From NCBI GenBank assembly GCA_029960955.1, contig JASBVS010000028.1, positions 62,001-126,000 of the forward strand: a stretch of 64,000 nucleotides of DNA. Direction: 5' to 3'. The position numbers were made by a program, and so were the translations under genes. The notes below the pieces were generated by a model, which saw nothing but the letters and a program-made list of their open reading frames with translations, was not told the origin of the DNA and ran no database searches. Below, piece by piece: positions 47,182 to 56,068 of the stretch (the first letter of the stretch is position 1; every line of letters begins with the position of its first letter). This DNA comes from Bacillota bacterium. GTDB taxonomy: Bacteria; Bacillota; Sulfobacillia; JAIMAT01.

Positions 47182-48537
47182 ATGTCCCTACCCGTCGACG
47201 GGAAGCAGCCACCTGCCGATCCGCGCCGGCCCGGCCCTTCCTGGCGGGCCGCCGTCGCCGGCGGCCTCCTGATCGCCTTCCTCAGCGCCGCGGCGACGTA
47301 CGCCGTCACGAGCCACCAGATCGCCGCCGCCCTCCAGGGTCTGCCGACCACGGGCGAGGAGGCGGCCACCCTGCGGCAGCTGCAGGGCACGCCCGCCTTC
47401 CAGGATTTCGTGCAGACGCTGACCCTGATCCGGACGCGCTACGTCGACCGTCCGGACATGCAGAAGGTGCTCGCCGGCGCGACCAGCGGGGCGCTCTCCG
47501 CGCTCCACGATCCCTACTCCGTCTACTTCGACCGGAGCGCCTTCACCAGCTTCAGCAGCGACACCACCGGCGAATACGGAGGCATCGGCGTGCAGGTGAC
47601 CGAGCAGGGGAACTACGTCGTGGTGCAGACGCCCTTCCCGGAGACGCCCAGCGCGACCACCCCCTTCGAGGGCGCCAAGCCGGGCGACCCGGTCGGCCTC
47701 CGCCCCGGCGACCGGATCGTCGAGGTGAACGGCCGCAACGTGGCGGGGACCGACGTCGACGCGGTCGCCCAGATGATCCGGGGGGCGCCCGGGACGACGG
47801 TGGTGCTCGGCGTCGACCGCCCGCTGCCGGGCGGCCACGACGTGCAGCATCTGGTCTTCCGCATGGTGCGCGCCAACGTGGTGGTGCCCACCGTCAAGGA
47901 GCAGATGCTGCCGAATTCCGTCGGCTACCTGCAGATCAGCCAGTTCACCGAGAAGACGCCGCCCCTGGTGCGGCAGGCCCTGGACCGGCTGCGCAAGCAG
48001 GGGATGCGCGCGCTGGTCCTCGACCTGCGCTTCAATCCCGGCGGTTCGCTGGACGCGGTCGAGCAGATCGCCGGCATGTTCCTGCCGGGAGGAAGCCCCA
48101 TCCTCCACACCGTCGACCGAAGCGGCCGGCGCGAGACCGCGACGGTGCCCGGCGACGGCAAAGGGCTCGGGGTGCCGCTGGCGGTCCTGGTCAACGGCGC
48201 CAGCGCCAGCGCCTCGGAGATCCTGGCCGGTGCCCTCCAGGATCTGGGGGTGGGGACGCTGGTGGGGGAGCGGACCTTCGGCAAGGGCCTGGTCCAGCAG
48301 ATCTACCCCTTCGCCGACGGGACCGGCGTCAAGCTGACGGTGGAGCGCTACCTGACCGCCTCCGGTCGCGACATCAACAAGCGCGTCGACCCGCGCACGG
48401 GCCAGGCGGTGGGCGGGATCGAGCCCAACGTGACGGTGAAGGCGCCGGCCAACTGGAACCCGGCGCTGATGGGCAAGCCGGGCCGGGACCCGCAACTGGA
48501 TGCGGCGCTGCGGCTCCTCCAGCAGCAGCTTCGCTAG
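47182..48537 (+). CDS. ctpA: C-terminal processing peptidase (S41 family)
   Basis: The 451-residue exported serine protease has one N-terminal membrane segment (about residues 24-46), a PDZ domain (GGIGVQVTEQ, GLRPGDRIVEVNGR) and the S41 catalytic core with Ser in NGASASASEILAG and Lys in GERTFGKGLVQ. Ctp proteases trim the C-termini of exported proteins, and in Firmicutes can control hydrolases. Following ftsEX and an M23 protein supports a wall role. ATG 47182 has a GGCGGTGAG site. Confidence 0.93.
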   Translation: MSLPVDGKQPPADPRRPGPSWRAAVAGGLLIAFLSAAATYAVTSHQIAAALQGLPTTGEEAATLRQLQGTPAFQDFVQTLTLIRTRYVDRPDMQKVLAGATSGALSALHDPYSVYFDRSAFTSFSSDTTGEYGGIGVQVTEQGNYVVVQTPFPETPSATTPFEGAKPGDPVGLRPGDRIVEVNGRNVAGTDVDAVAQMIRGAPGTTVVLGVDRPLPGGHDVQHLVFRMVRANVVVPTVKEQMLPNSVGYLQISQFTEKTPPLVRQALDRLRKQGMRALVLDLRFNPGGSLDAVEQIAGMFLPGGSPILHTVDRSGRRETATVPGDGKGLGVPLAVLVNGASASASEILAGALQDLGVGTLVGERTFGKGLVQQIYPFADGTGVKLTVERYLTASGRDINKRVDPRTGQAVGGIEPNVTVKAPANWNPALMGKPGRDPQLDAALRLLQQQLR

Positions 48538-48548
48538 GGGGTGGGCGG

Positions 48549-49424
48549 GTGGAGGAGAGCGGACGGGTGGCGCGCTGGCTCACTTCCTGGGGCGTCGTCG
48601 AGCCGCTGGAGAGGGGGCTCTGGCGGATCGCCGAGCCGATCGGGCGAACCGGGGAGTGGGGCGTCGACTGGGTCAACGCCTTCCTGGTCGAGGGCGAGCG
48701 GCGCGCGCTCCTCTTCGACAGCGGCATCGGCGTAGGCGATCTGGAGGCGGTGGTCGGTTTCCTCGTGGCCAAGCCGCTGACCGTGGTGGTCAGCCACGCG
48801 CACTGGGACCACGCGGGCGGCGCCCGCCGCCTGGCCGCGCGCGCCGAGGCGGTGCGGGCCCACCCGGCGGAGGCGGCGCGGCTGGCCGCGGGCGAAGCGG
48901 ACGGCTGGCTGCGCCGGGCGCTGGAGGCCGAGGTCCGGCGCGGCCGCCTGCCGGCCGGCGACCTCCCGGCGCCGGGCCACCTGGGACCGCTGCGCACGCT
49001 CGCCGCCGGGGAGGAGACGATCGACCTGGGCGGTCGCCGGGCGCTCCTCCTGCACACGCCGGGCCACACGCCGGGCGGTCTCAGCCTCCTGGTCGAGCCG
49101 GACGGCTGGCTCTTCCCCTCCGACCTGGCCTACCGGGGCGGCCTCCTCTGGCTCCAGGAAGCGGAGGCGGACCTCGACGCCTACGCGCGCAGCCTCGACC
49201 GCCTGCGCGCCCTCGGCGGACTGCGCGCGCTCTTCGGCGGCCACGACCTGGTCGCCCAGCCGCCGCGCATGCTGGAGGAGCTGCGCGCCGCCTTCGAGAA
49301 GGCGCGGGAGCGGGCGGCCCGCGGCGCCGGGAGGCCGGGGCGCCGGGGCGAGGCGGGCGGGGTGCGGGTCGAGGTGGACGGCTTCGGCTTCCTGCTGCCG
49401 GAGGAAGGGGCGGGCGGGCGATGA
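48549..49424 (+). CDS. MBL-fold metallohydrolase
   Basis: The 291-residue product has the zinc motif SHAHWDHAGG (about residues 77-86), HTPGHTPGGLSLL, a later SDLAYRG and the C-terminal GGHD. This is the glyoxalase II-like class of broad hydrolases; substrate is unknown. GTG 48549 is the assumed start, with only a G-rich stretch upstream. It overlaps the next gene by 4 bp (ATGA). Confidence 0.85.
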   Translation: MEESGRVARWLTSWGVVEPLERGLWRIAEPIGRTGEWGVDWVNAFLVEGERRALLFDSGIGVGDLEAVVGFLVAKPLTVVVSHAHWDHAGGARRLAARAEAVRAHPAEAARLAAGEADGWLRRALEAEVRRGRLPAGDLPAPGHLGPLRTLAAGEETIDLGGRRALLLHTPGHTPGGLSLLVEPDGWLFPSDLAYRGGLLWLQEAEADLDAYARSLDRLRALGGLRALFGGHDLVAQPPRMLEELRAAFEKARERAARGAGRPGRRGEAGGVRVEVDGFGFLLPEEGAGGR

Positions 49425-50293
49425 GCGAGGGGCAGGCGGCGGCCGGACTGGGCGGGCGCCTGGCGGCGCGACTGGAGCCGCTCCTGGAGCGCGCCGCGGG
49501 GAGGGTGGCGCTGGCGGTGGAGGGGCTCCATCGCGGCCGCGTCTACGCGCGCGAGGCGGAGCGGCCCTTCTACCCGGCCAGCGTCATCAAGCTGGCCGTG
49601 ATGGTGGAGGCCTTCGCCCAGGCGGCGGAGGGGCGGGTCGACCTGGAGGAGGAGCTGGTCGTCCGGGCCAGCGACACGGTGACCGGCTCGGGCGTCCTCC
49701 AGTACCTCCTGCCCGGCCGGCGCTACCCGCTGATCGACCTGGTGACGCTGATGATGATCGTCAGCGACAACACGGCCACCAACGTGCTCGTCGACCGTCT
49801 GGGCGCGGAGGCGATCACCGCGCGCATGCGGGCGCTGGGGCTGCCGGGCATCGCCGTCCGCCAGAAGCTGCAGGTCGTGCCGGTGCCGCCCGGAGCCCGG
49901 AACGAGATGACGGCGGGCGAGACGGCGCGGCTGCTGCGGCTGATCGGCCTCGGGCAGGTCGTCTCCTACGACGCCTGCCGGCGCATGGTGGCCATCCTGG
50001 AGGGGCAGCAGCTGGACCTGGACCTGGCCGCCCGCCTTCCCGACCCCGACCCCGCCGAGGTGGGGCAGGCGCCGCGCTGGCGCTGGGCGCACAAGACGGG
50101 CTGGGTGACCGGCCGGCTGCACGACGCCGGCCTGCTCTACCTGCCCAACGGCGTCTGGGCGATCGCCGCCTTCACCGAGGGCTTCCCGCATCCCGAGGAG
50201 GCGCGGGCGACGCTGGCCGCCCTGGGCGAGGCGCTCTACGAGGAGCTCCTGGCGGCGGGCGATCCGCCCCCGGAGGGCGGGCAGGGTGGCTGA
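49421..50293 (+). CDS. COG2367-type serine hydrolase (class A beta-lactamase fold)
   Basis: The 290-residue product has the SxxK (ASVIKLAV), SDN (VSDNTATN) and KTG (AHKTGWV) motifs of class A beta-lactamases. The Glu166 omega-loop motif ExxLN is replaced by RQKLQVVPV...GARNEMTAGE, so a deacylating Glu is not evident. No signal peptide is visible. It more likely acts as an esterase, peptidase or sensor than as a resistance enzyme. ATG 49421 overlaps the MBL gene. Confidence 0.78.
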   Translation: MSEGQAAAGLGGRLAARLEPLLERAAGRVALAVEGLHRGRVYAREAERPFYPASVIKLAVMVEAFAQAAEGRVDLEEELVVRASDTVTGSGVLQYLLPGRRYPLIDLVTLMMIVSDNTATNVLVDRLGAEAITARMRALGLPGIAVRQKLQVVPVPPGARNEMTAGETARLLRLIGLGQVVSYDACRRMVAILEGQQLDLDLAARLPDPDPAEVGQAPRWRWAHKTGWVTGRLHDAGLLYLPNGVWAIAAFTEGFPHPEEARATLAALGEALYEELLAAGDPPPEGGQGG

Positions 50294-51206
50294 GCTGCCG
50301 TCCCGGCTTCCCGCCGGGGAGGCCGCCATGGCTGCGGCCCTGCGCGGGCTCCAGCGGGCCAACGGCGCCTTCGCGGCCGGGGGCGGGTGGGCGCCGCTGG
50401 CCGCCGGCGCCTGGGCGGCCTGGGCGCTCGACCTCGCCGGCGAAGACCGGCGTGCGCGCGCCTTCCACCTCTGGGCGGGAGAGCTCCTGCGGCGCGCCGC
50501 GGCGCAGGCGGCGGCCGGCGCCGCGGGGCCTGCCCGCGGCGAGGCGGCGCCTTCCTGGCCGCTCGCGGCCGCGGGCGCCGCCGGACTCTGGCTCTGGACG
50601 CTGGGGCGGCACCTCGAGATGCGCGGCCTGGCAGCCGTCCCCGGGCGTCTGACGCGGCCTGCGCGCGCGGCCATCGACGCGCTCCTGGCGCTGGCGGAGG
50701 CCTTGGAGGTGAGCGGGGCGGGGCGTCCCTCCGGAGCGGCGACGGAGGAGGAGAGGGCGCGGCAGGCCGCAGCGCTGGCGGCCGTTCACGCCGGGCTGAA
50801 CGCCATGGACCGCTGGTTCGCCATCCCGCCGCTCACCGGCCGCCTCGTCACCCTCTGGCAGGCGGTGGAGAGGGCCGTCGAGGCGGCCGCCGCCTCCGCG
50901 CTCCCCGCCGCCGCCCGGACGGCGCTCCTGGCCGCGGGCGTCCCCTTCGACGTCGTCGACCCGCGCGGTGCCCCCTACCTCCGGCTTCTCGAGCGCCAGG
51001 CGGGGGAGCCGCTGCGGGAGAGGCGGGATGCGCCCGGCCTGGCCCTGGAGGCGTGGGCGCTCCTCTGCCTGGGGCGGGCGCGCGAGGCCGAGCTCCGCTG
51101 GCAGAGGCTGGGGGAGATCGAGCTGCGCGGCGACGACGGGCTGGCGGCGCTAGCCCTGGCCCTGATCGGGCAGCGAGCCCGGGCGGGAGCGCGCTGCTGC
51201 CCCTGA
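50286..51206 (+). CDS. Hypothetical Ala/Leu-rich helical protein
   Basis: I do not recognise this 306-residue product. It is very rich in Ala, Leu and Arg, with Trp-containing helices (APLAAGAWAAWALDLAG, AAGLWLWTLGRHLEMRG, NAMDRWFAIPPLTG). It lacks a signal peptide and clear membrane spans. The helical repeats could suggest an alpha/alpha toroid-like fold, but that is a guess. It overlaps the serine hydrolase gene by 8 bp at the start and the convergent EamA gene by 57 bp at the end. The frame has the codon bias of the neighbours. Confidence 0.6.
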   Translation: MAELPSRLPAGEAAMAAALRGLQRANGAFAAGGGWAPLAAGAWAAWALDLAGEDRRARAFHLWAGELLRRAAAQAAAGAAGPARGEAAPSWPLAAAGAAGLWLWTLGRHLEMRGLAAVPGRLTRPARAAIDALLALAEALEVSGAGRPSGAATEEERARQAAALAAVHAGLNAMDRWFAIPPLTGRLVTLWQAVERAVEAAAASALPAAARTALLAAGVPFDVVDPRGAPYLRLLERQAGEPLRERRDAPGLALEAWALLCLGRAREAELRWQRLGEIELRGDDGLAALALALIGQRARAGARCCP

Positions 51207-52172
51207 GCCCCCGGGCCCCGGAGCGGTGGCGAGGCGGGGGGCGCGACGGGTGGCCGCCCCGGCCCGGCCGGGCCGCTGGAGGCTGAGGGCGATGCCGGCC
51301 AGGATCAGGAGGTCGCCCGCCACCGCGCCCGGCGACGGCCGCTCGCCCAGGAGAAGCCAGGCGAGCAGGCCCGCGCCCACCGGTTCGCCCAGGATGCTGA
51401 CCGAGACCAGCTGCGCCGGCAGGAAGCCCAGCGCCCAGCTGAAGAGGGTGTGGCCGAAGATGGTGGGGCCGACGGCCAGGCCGGCCATCAGCGCCCACTC
51501 GCGCGCGCCGAGGGGGAGGAGCGGGCGCCCCGACACGACGAGGAAGGCGGCCAGCGCGGCGGAGGCCGTCAGGTAGACCACCACCGAGTAGGGCAGCGCC
51601 TCCGCCTCCCCGCGCACCCGGCGCCCCAGGAGCAGATAGGCGGCCATGGCCAGGGCGCCGAGCAGCGCCAGCAGGTCGCCCTGCAACGCCCGCGGCGAGA
51701 GCCCCCAGTCCGCGCCGCCCACCAGGCCGCTTCCGACCACCGCCAGCGCCGATCCCCACCAGGCCGTCGCCGGAGCCGGGCGCCGGAGCCGCCAGGCGTC
51801 CCAGAGGAGGATGAAGACGGGGTGGACGGTGACGAGTGTGACGGAGCTGGCGACGCTGGTCAGCAGGAGCGAGCGGTTCCAGGCGGCGAAATGAACGGCC
51901 AGCGCCAGCCCGGAGGCCAGGGTGGGCAGCGCCTGCCGCCCCAGCCGGAGGGCGCCCGACCCGTGGCGCGCCAGGGCCGCCGGGAGCAGGAGCAGCGCGG
52001 CCAGCAGGAGGCGCCAGAGCGCGACCAGAAGCGGGTCCGAGGCCGAGGCCCGCGTGAGGATGGCCGCCGACGAGATGGCCGCCACCCCGACCAGGAGTGC
52101 CAGGGTGGGCGCGCCGGCCGCCGGCGCAGGGGCGGGCTGGCGGGGGCTGGACGGTCGGGCGGGGCCGGGCAA
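51150..52172 (-). CDS. EamA/DMT family transporter
   Basis: The 340-residue protein has ten predicted membrane segments in two EamA halves. Typical strings are [37 protein letters not shown] and [22 protein letters not shown] exporters move amino acids, nucleotides or other metabolites. The substrate is not deducible. The C-terminal 40 residues are hydrophilic. TTG 52172 is the assumed start, with weak G-rich site. The first 50 residues are low-complexity, so a later start is possible. Confidence 0.85.
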   Translation of the reverse strand: MPGPARPSSPRQPAPAPAAGAPTLALLVGVAAISSAAILTRASASDPLLVALWRLLLAALLLLPAALARHGSGALRLGRQALPTLASGLALAVHFAAWNRSLLLTSVASSVTLVTVHPVFILLWDAWRLRRPAPATAWWGSALAVVGSGLVGGADWGLSPRALQGDLLALLGALAMAAYLLLGRRVRGEAEALPYSVVVYLTASAALAAFLVVSGRPLLPLGAREWALMAGLAVGPTIFGHTLFSWALGFLPAQLVSVSILGEPVGAGLLAWLLLGERPSPGAVAGDLLILAGIALSLQRPGRAGAATRRAPRLATAPGPGGSGAAARSRPGSLPDQGQG

Positions 52173-52291
52173 GCGGGAACCCCCTGTCGGACGTGACCGG
52201 CCCGCCCCGCGCGAAGGACGGGCGGGAGGCGGCCGACGCCCTGCCTTCTTGTTACGGATGGCGAGATTCGAGAGAGGACGGCGAACCCCCT

Positions 52292-53290
52292 TTGCCTCTG
52301 GAACGGGAGCTGGCGCTGGAATTCGTCCGGGTCACCGAGGGGGCGGCGCTGGCCGCCGCCCCCTGGATGGGCCGCGGGGACAAGGAAGCCATCGACGGTG
52401 CCGCCGTGGAGGCGATGCGCGCGCTCTTCGACACCGTGGACATCGACGGCACCGTGGTGATCGGCGAGGGCGAGATGGACGAGGCGCCGATGCTCTACAT
52501 CGGCGAGCGGCTGGGCACGGGGCGGGGGCCGGCGGTCGACGTGGCGGTCGACCCCGTGGAGGGGACCAACCTGGTGGCCCGCGGGCTGCCCGACGCCGTG
52601 GCGGTGGTGGCGGTGGCCCCGCGCGGCACGCTTCTCCACGCCCCGGACATGTACATGCAGAAGATCGCCGTCGGGCCGGAGGCGGCCGGCAAGGTGGATC
52701 TGGACGCGCCGCCGGCCGAGAACGTCCGCCGCGTGGCCAAGGCGCTGGGGAAGGACGTCTCCCAGGTGACGGTCATCCTCCTCGACCGGCCGCGCCACGA
52801 GGCGATCGTCCGGCAGGTGCGCGAGGCGGGGGCGAGGATCCGCTTCATCTCCGACGGCGACGTGGCGGCCGCGCTGGCCACGGCGCTGCCCGAGAGCGGC
52901 GTCGACCTCCTGCTCGGCGTCGGCGGCGCACCGGAGGGGGTGCTGGCGGCCGCCGCGCTCCGCTGCCTGGGCGGGGAGATGCAGGCGCGCCTGCTGCCCC
53001 GGAGCGAGGAGGAGGCGGCGCGCTGCCAGGCGATGGGCGTGCGCGATCCGGACCAGGTGCTGACCATGAAGGAGCTGGTGCGCGGCGACGACGTCATCTT
53101 CAGCGCCACCGGCATCACCCCCGGGAGTCTCCTGCGCGGCGTGCGCTTCACCCGGGAGGGTGCGGAGACCGAGACGCTGGTGATGCGCGCCTGGACCGGC
53201 ACCGTCCGGAGGGTGCGCGCCTTCCACCACCCCGAGAGGAAGCCCGTCCTCCGCGACCTCGCGGCCTTCCGGCGCGCGGCGGGAGAATAG
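52292..53290 (+). CDS. glpX: Fructose-1,6-bisphosphatase class II
   Basis: The 332-residue product matches Glp[18 protein letters not shown] at the start, [32 protein letters not shown], the metal/phosphate motif [17 protein letters not shown] and [16 protein letters not shown]. It performs the committed step of gluconeogenesis. The frame is open upstream to 52097, but TTG 52292 gives the family length. The ribosome binding site is weak. EamA is divergent. Confidence 0.92.
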   Translation: MPLERELALEFVRVTEGAALAAAPWMGRGDKEAIDGAAVEAMRALFDTVDIDGTVVIGEGEMDEAPMLYIGERLGTGRGPAVDVAVDPVEGTNLVARGLPDAVAVVAVAPRGTLLHAPDMYMQKIAVGPEAAGKVDLDAPPAENVRRVAKALGKDVSQVTVILLDRPRHEAIVRQVREAGARIRFISDGDVAAALATALPESGVDLLLGVGGAPEGVLAAAALRCLGGEMQARLLPRSEEEAARCQAMGVRDPDQVLTMKELVRGDDVIFSATGITPGSLLRGVRFTREGAETETLVMRAWTGTVRRVRAFHHPERKPVLRDLAAFRRAAGE

Positions 53291-53318
53291 GGGCCAGCGG
53301 CGCGCGAGGCGATGGCGG

Positions 53319-55445
53319 ATGGGGGAAGCGAGAGGGCTGGCACGATGGATGGCGGCGGGGGCGGCCGGACTGCTGGTGGCCGCCACCGAGCGCTGGCTCC
53401 GCCGGGCCGGCATGAACCGCAGCGTGCCCGGCCTGGACGCCGAGGCGGAGATCGCGCGCGACGCCCGCGGCTGGGCGCACGTCACGGCGCGCACCGACTG
53501 GGACCTCTTCTTCGCCCAGGGCTACTGCACCGCGCAGGACCGCCTCTGGCAGCTGGAGCGGCTGCGGCGCTGGGCCGAGGGACGCCTGGCCGAGGTGGAG
53601 GGGCCGGAGGCGCGCCCGCTCGACCGCTGGATGCGGAATCTCGGCCTGCAGCGGGCGGCCCGGGAGTCCGCCGCGCGCTTGCGCGAGGAGACGCGGCTGG
53701 CGCTGGAGGCGTACGCCGACGGCGTCAACGCCGCCCTCGAGGCGGGAGGCGGCCCGGGTGCCGGCCTGCGCCTCCTCGGCCCGGCGCTCTTCCGCCCCTG
53801 GAGCGTGGAGGACTCGCTGGCCGTCGAGCGGCTCGTCGCCTGGTGGCTGGAGGGAGGCCAGGCGTACGCCGAGCTGGTGGAGCTGGCGACGGCGCTGGCC
53901 GAGCGCGGCGAGACGCTGGAGGCGGCGCTGGACCTGGCCGACCTCTTCCTGCGCTCGGGAGCCGGCTGGCCGGGCAGCCGCGGCGGCGCGGCCTGGGCGG
54001 TGGCGGGGCGGCGCGCCCAGGGGGGCCGGCCGCTCCTGGCAGGCAGCCTGGAGCTGCCCGTCCGCCTTCCCCCGCTCCTCCACCCGGTCCACCTGGTCAG
54101 CCTCGACGGCCGGATCAACGCCGCCGGCGTGGCCGTGGCCGGCCTGCCGGGCCTCTGGACGGGCCGCAGCCCGGCGGTCGCCTGGTTCCTGGTGCCGGCC
54201 GGTCCCGGCCGTACGCACCTGGTCCGCGGCGCGGGCGCGCCCTCCGCGGCGGCGGTGCGCGTCGACGACGGTCTGAGCCGCTACCTCGGACCGCTCCGGC
54301 TGGAGTGGCCGGGACTGGCCCCGGCCGACCGGCTGGGAGGGCTTCTCCGCTGCCTGCGGGCGGAGACCGCCCGGGAGGTGGCCGAGGCGCTGGCGGCGGA
54401 ACCTCCCGGCCCCTTCCACCTGGTGGCCGCCGACCGCGCGGACCACATCCTCTACCGGCTGCTCGACCCGCCCGCCGCCGCCCCAGGCGAGGAAGCGCCT
54501 GCGGCGGAGGATCCGCAGGCGGCCTGGATCGCCGTCGCCGGGCAGCCGGTGCTGCTCCCCGACGGCGGGAGCGGCCTGGGCGGGCCCGGCTGGGTGCGCG
54601 GCAGCGCGCGCTACGCCCGGCTCGGCGAGCGGCTCCGCGCCCGCGACGACCTGGACGCGGAGGAGATGGCGGAGATCCTCGCCGACCGGAGCGATCCGCT
54701 GCCCGCTCTCCTCTGGCCGAAGCTGGCGCCGGTCCTCCGCCGCGAGGCCTGGACCGCGCGCGAGGCGGCGGCCCTGGCGCTGCTCGAGACGTGGATCGAG
54801 GCGGGCGCGCCGGAGGAGACGGAGGAGGCCGCTCCCGCCCTCTGGCATCTCTTCCTCCGCGAGGCGGCGCTGGCCTCGGACGGCCGGGAGCTCCCCGAAC
54901 GGTTGAGCGCCCACCGGCTGCGGGCCATGGCTGCGCCGCCGGGCGCAGCCGCGCGCCTCGGCGAGGAGGCGGGGCTGGCCGAGGCTCCGGCCGCCTTCCG
55001 GCGGGCGGTGGCCTGGCTGGAGCGGCGGCAGGGGCCGGAGCCCGAGCGCTGGCGCTGGGGGCGCCTGCACGCGCTCCAGCCGCCGCTGGCGGAGAGCTCG
55101 CCGGCGGCGCCGGGGCGGGCGGCGCGGGCTTCCTTCCTGCTGCCGGGGTCGGAGACGACGGTGGAGGCGGTCATCTCCGATCCGGCACGGCCCTTCCAGG
55201 TGGTGGCCGGCCCCGTCTGGAGCATGGTCGCCGACCTGGGGGTGGCGGGCTGGCTGGAGGGGCGGCTCCTGGGCGGCGCCTCCGGCCACCCCGCGAGCGC
55301 CCACTTCGACGACGGGCTGCGCGACGGGCCGGGCGGCCGGATGCACCGCTTCGAGCTCGACCCGGTCCGCGTGGCGGCGCGCCGCGGCACGGTGCGGCAG
55401 ATCCTGAGGCCGCGGGCGCGAGGCGGGGGTGGGGGCCGGTGGTGA
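53319..55445 (+). CDS. Penicillin acylase family protein, degenerate catalytic site
   Basis: The 708-residue product resembles the penicillin/AHL acylase Ntn hydrolases: FFAQGYCTAQDRLWQLERLRR, YADGVNAAL, and the beta-chain start region. At the usual nucleophile motif GSNxW, the sequence is GSRGGAAWAVAG (about residues 219-230). No Ser stands three residues before the Trp (226), and the nearest is S220. The usual NDPHL becomes GSLEL. Unless a shifted Ser220 is used, it is a non-catalytic homologue. An N-terminal hydrophobic stretch (about 9-23) may anchor it. It overlaps plsC by 4 bp. Confidence 0.8.
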   Translation: MGEARGLARWMAAGAAGLLVAATERWLRRAGMNRSVPGLDAEAEIARDARGWAHVTARTDWDLFFAQGYCTAQDRLWQLERLRRWAEGRLAEVEGPEARPLDRWMRNLGLQRAARESAARLREETRLALEAYADGVNAALEAGGGPGAGLRLLGPALFRPWSVEDSLAVERLVAWWLEGGQAYAELVELATALAERGETLEAALDLADLFLRSGAGWPGSRGGAAWAVAGRRAQGGRPLLAGSLELPVRLPPLLHPVHLVSLDGRINAAGVAVAGLPGLWTGRSPAVAWFLVPAGPGRTHLVRGAGAPSAAAVRVDDGLSRYLGPLRLEWPGLAPADRLGGLLRCLRAETAREVAEALAAEPPGPFHLVAADRADHILYRLLDPPAAAPGEEAPAAEDPQAAWIAVAGQPVLLPDGGSGLGGPGWVRGSARYARLGERLRARDDLDAEEMAEILADRSDPLPALLWPKLAPVLRREAWTAREAAALALLETWIEAGAPEETEEAAPALWHLFLREAALASDGRELPERLSAHRLRAMAAPPGAAARLGEEAGLAEAPAAFRRAVAWLERRQGPEPERWRWGRLHALQPPLAESSPAAPGRAARASFLLPGSETTVEAVISDPARPFQVVAGPVWSMVADLGVAGWLEGRLLGGASGHPASAHFDDGLRDGPGGRMHRFELDPVRVAARRGTVRQILRPRARGGGGGRW

Positions 55446-56068
55446 CGGAGGCGATCTACGCCTTCCTGAAGCCGCCCGTGCGCGCCGCGCTCTGGCTCCG
55501 CTACCGGAGTCGCGTATACGGCTGGGAGAACGTGCCCGCCCGGGGGCCGGTCATCCTGGCGGCCAACCACATCAGCGCGGCCGACCCGATCCTGATCGCC
55601 GTCGTCTGCCCCCGCAGGGTCCACTTCATCGCCAAGCGCGAGCTGCTGCGCTACCCGCTGGTCGGCCAGGTGGTCGGCGTCTTCGCCATACCGGTCGACC
55701 GGAGCCGCGCCGACCTGGGCGCCATGCGCCAGTCGCTGCGCGTCCTGCGCGAGGGCGGCGTGCTGGGCGTCCACTACGAGGGGACGCGGAGCCGGAGCGG
55801 GGTGCCGCTGAGGCCGCGGAGCGGGGTGGGCTTCCTGGTGGCGCACACGGGCGCGCCCGTCGTCCCCGTGGCGGTGGAGGGGACCAACCAGCCCTTCCCC
55901 TCCCGGGCCTGGGTCTGGTTCGGCCCGCCGCTCCGCTTCCCGCGCGAGGAGGCGGCCGACCACGAGCGGGTGGCGGCCCGCGTCGCCGCCGAGGTGGAGG
56001 CGATGCGCCGCCGCCTCCGCCGCCTGGCGGGGATCGGGGAGCCTCTCGGGGGGCGGCTGGAGGGTTGA
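55442..56068 (+). CDS. plsC: 1-acyl-sn-glycerol-3-phosphate acyltransferase
   Basis: The 208-residue membrane-associated product has the NHISAAD (H-x4-D) catalytic motif, FAIPVDRSRADLGAM, and the EGTRS substrate-binding motif. PlsC makes phosphatidic acid from lysophosphatidate. GTG 55442 overlaps the preceding stop as GTGA; GTG 55439 is also possible. It overlaps the next gene by TTGA. Confidence 0.92.
   Translation: MTEAIYAFLKPPVRAALWLRYRSRVYGWENVPARGPVILAANHISAADPILIAVVCPRRVHFIAKRELLRYPLVGQVVGVFAIPVDRSRADLGAMRQSLRVLREGGVLGVHYEGTRSRSGVPLRPRSGVGFLVAHTGAPVVPVAVEGTNQPFPSRAWVWFGPPLRFPREEAADHERVAARVAAEVEAMRRRLRRLAGIGEPLGGRLEG

Noticed and set aside
49421-50293. Antibiotic resistance beta-lactamase
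   Set aside because: The Glu166 motif and a signal peptide are missing.
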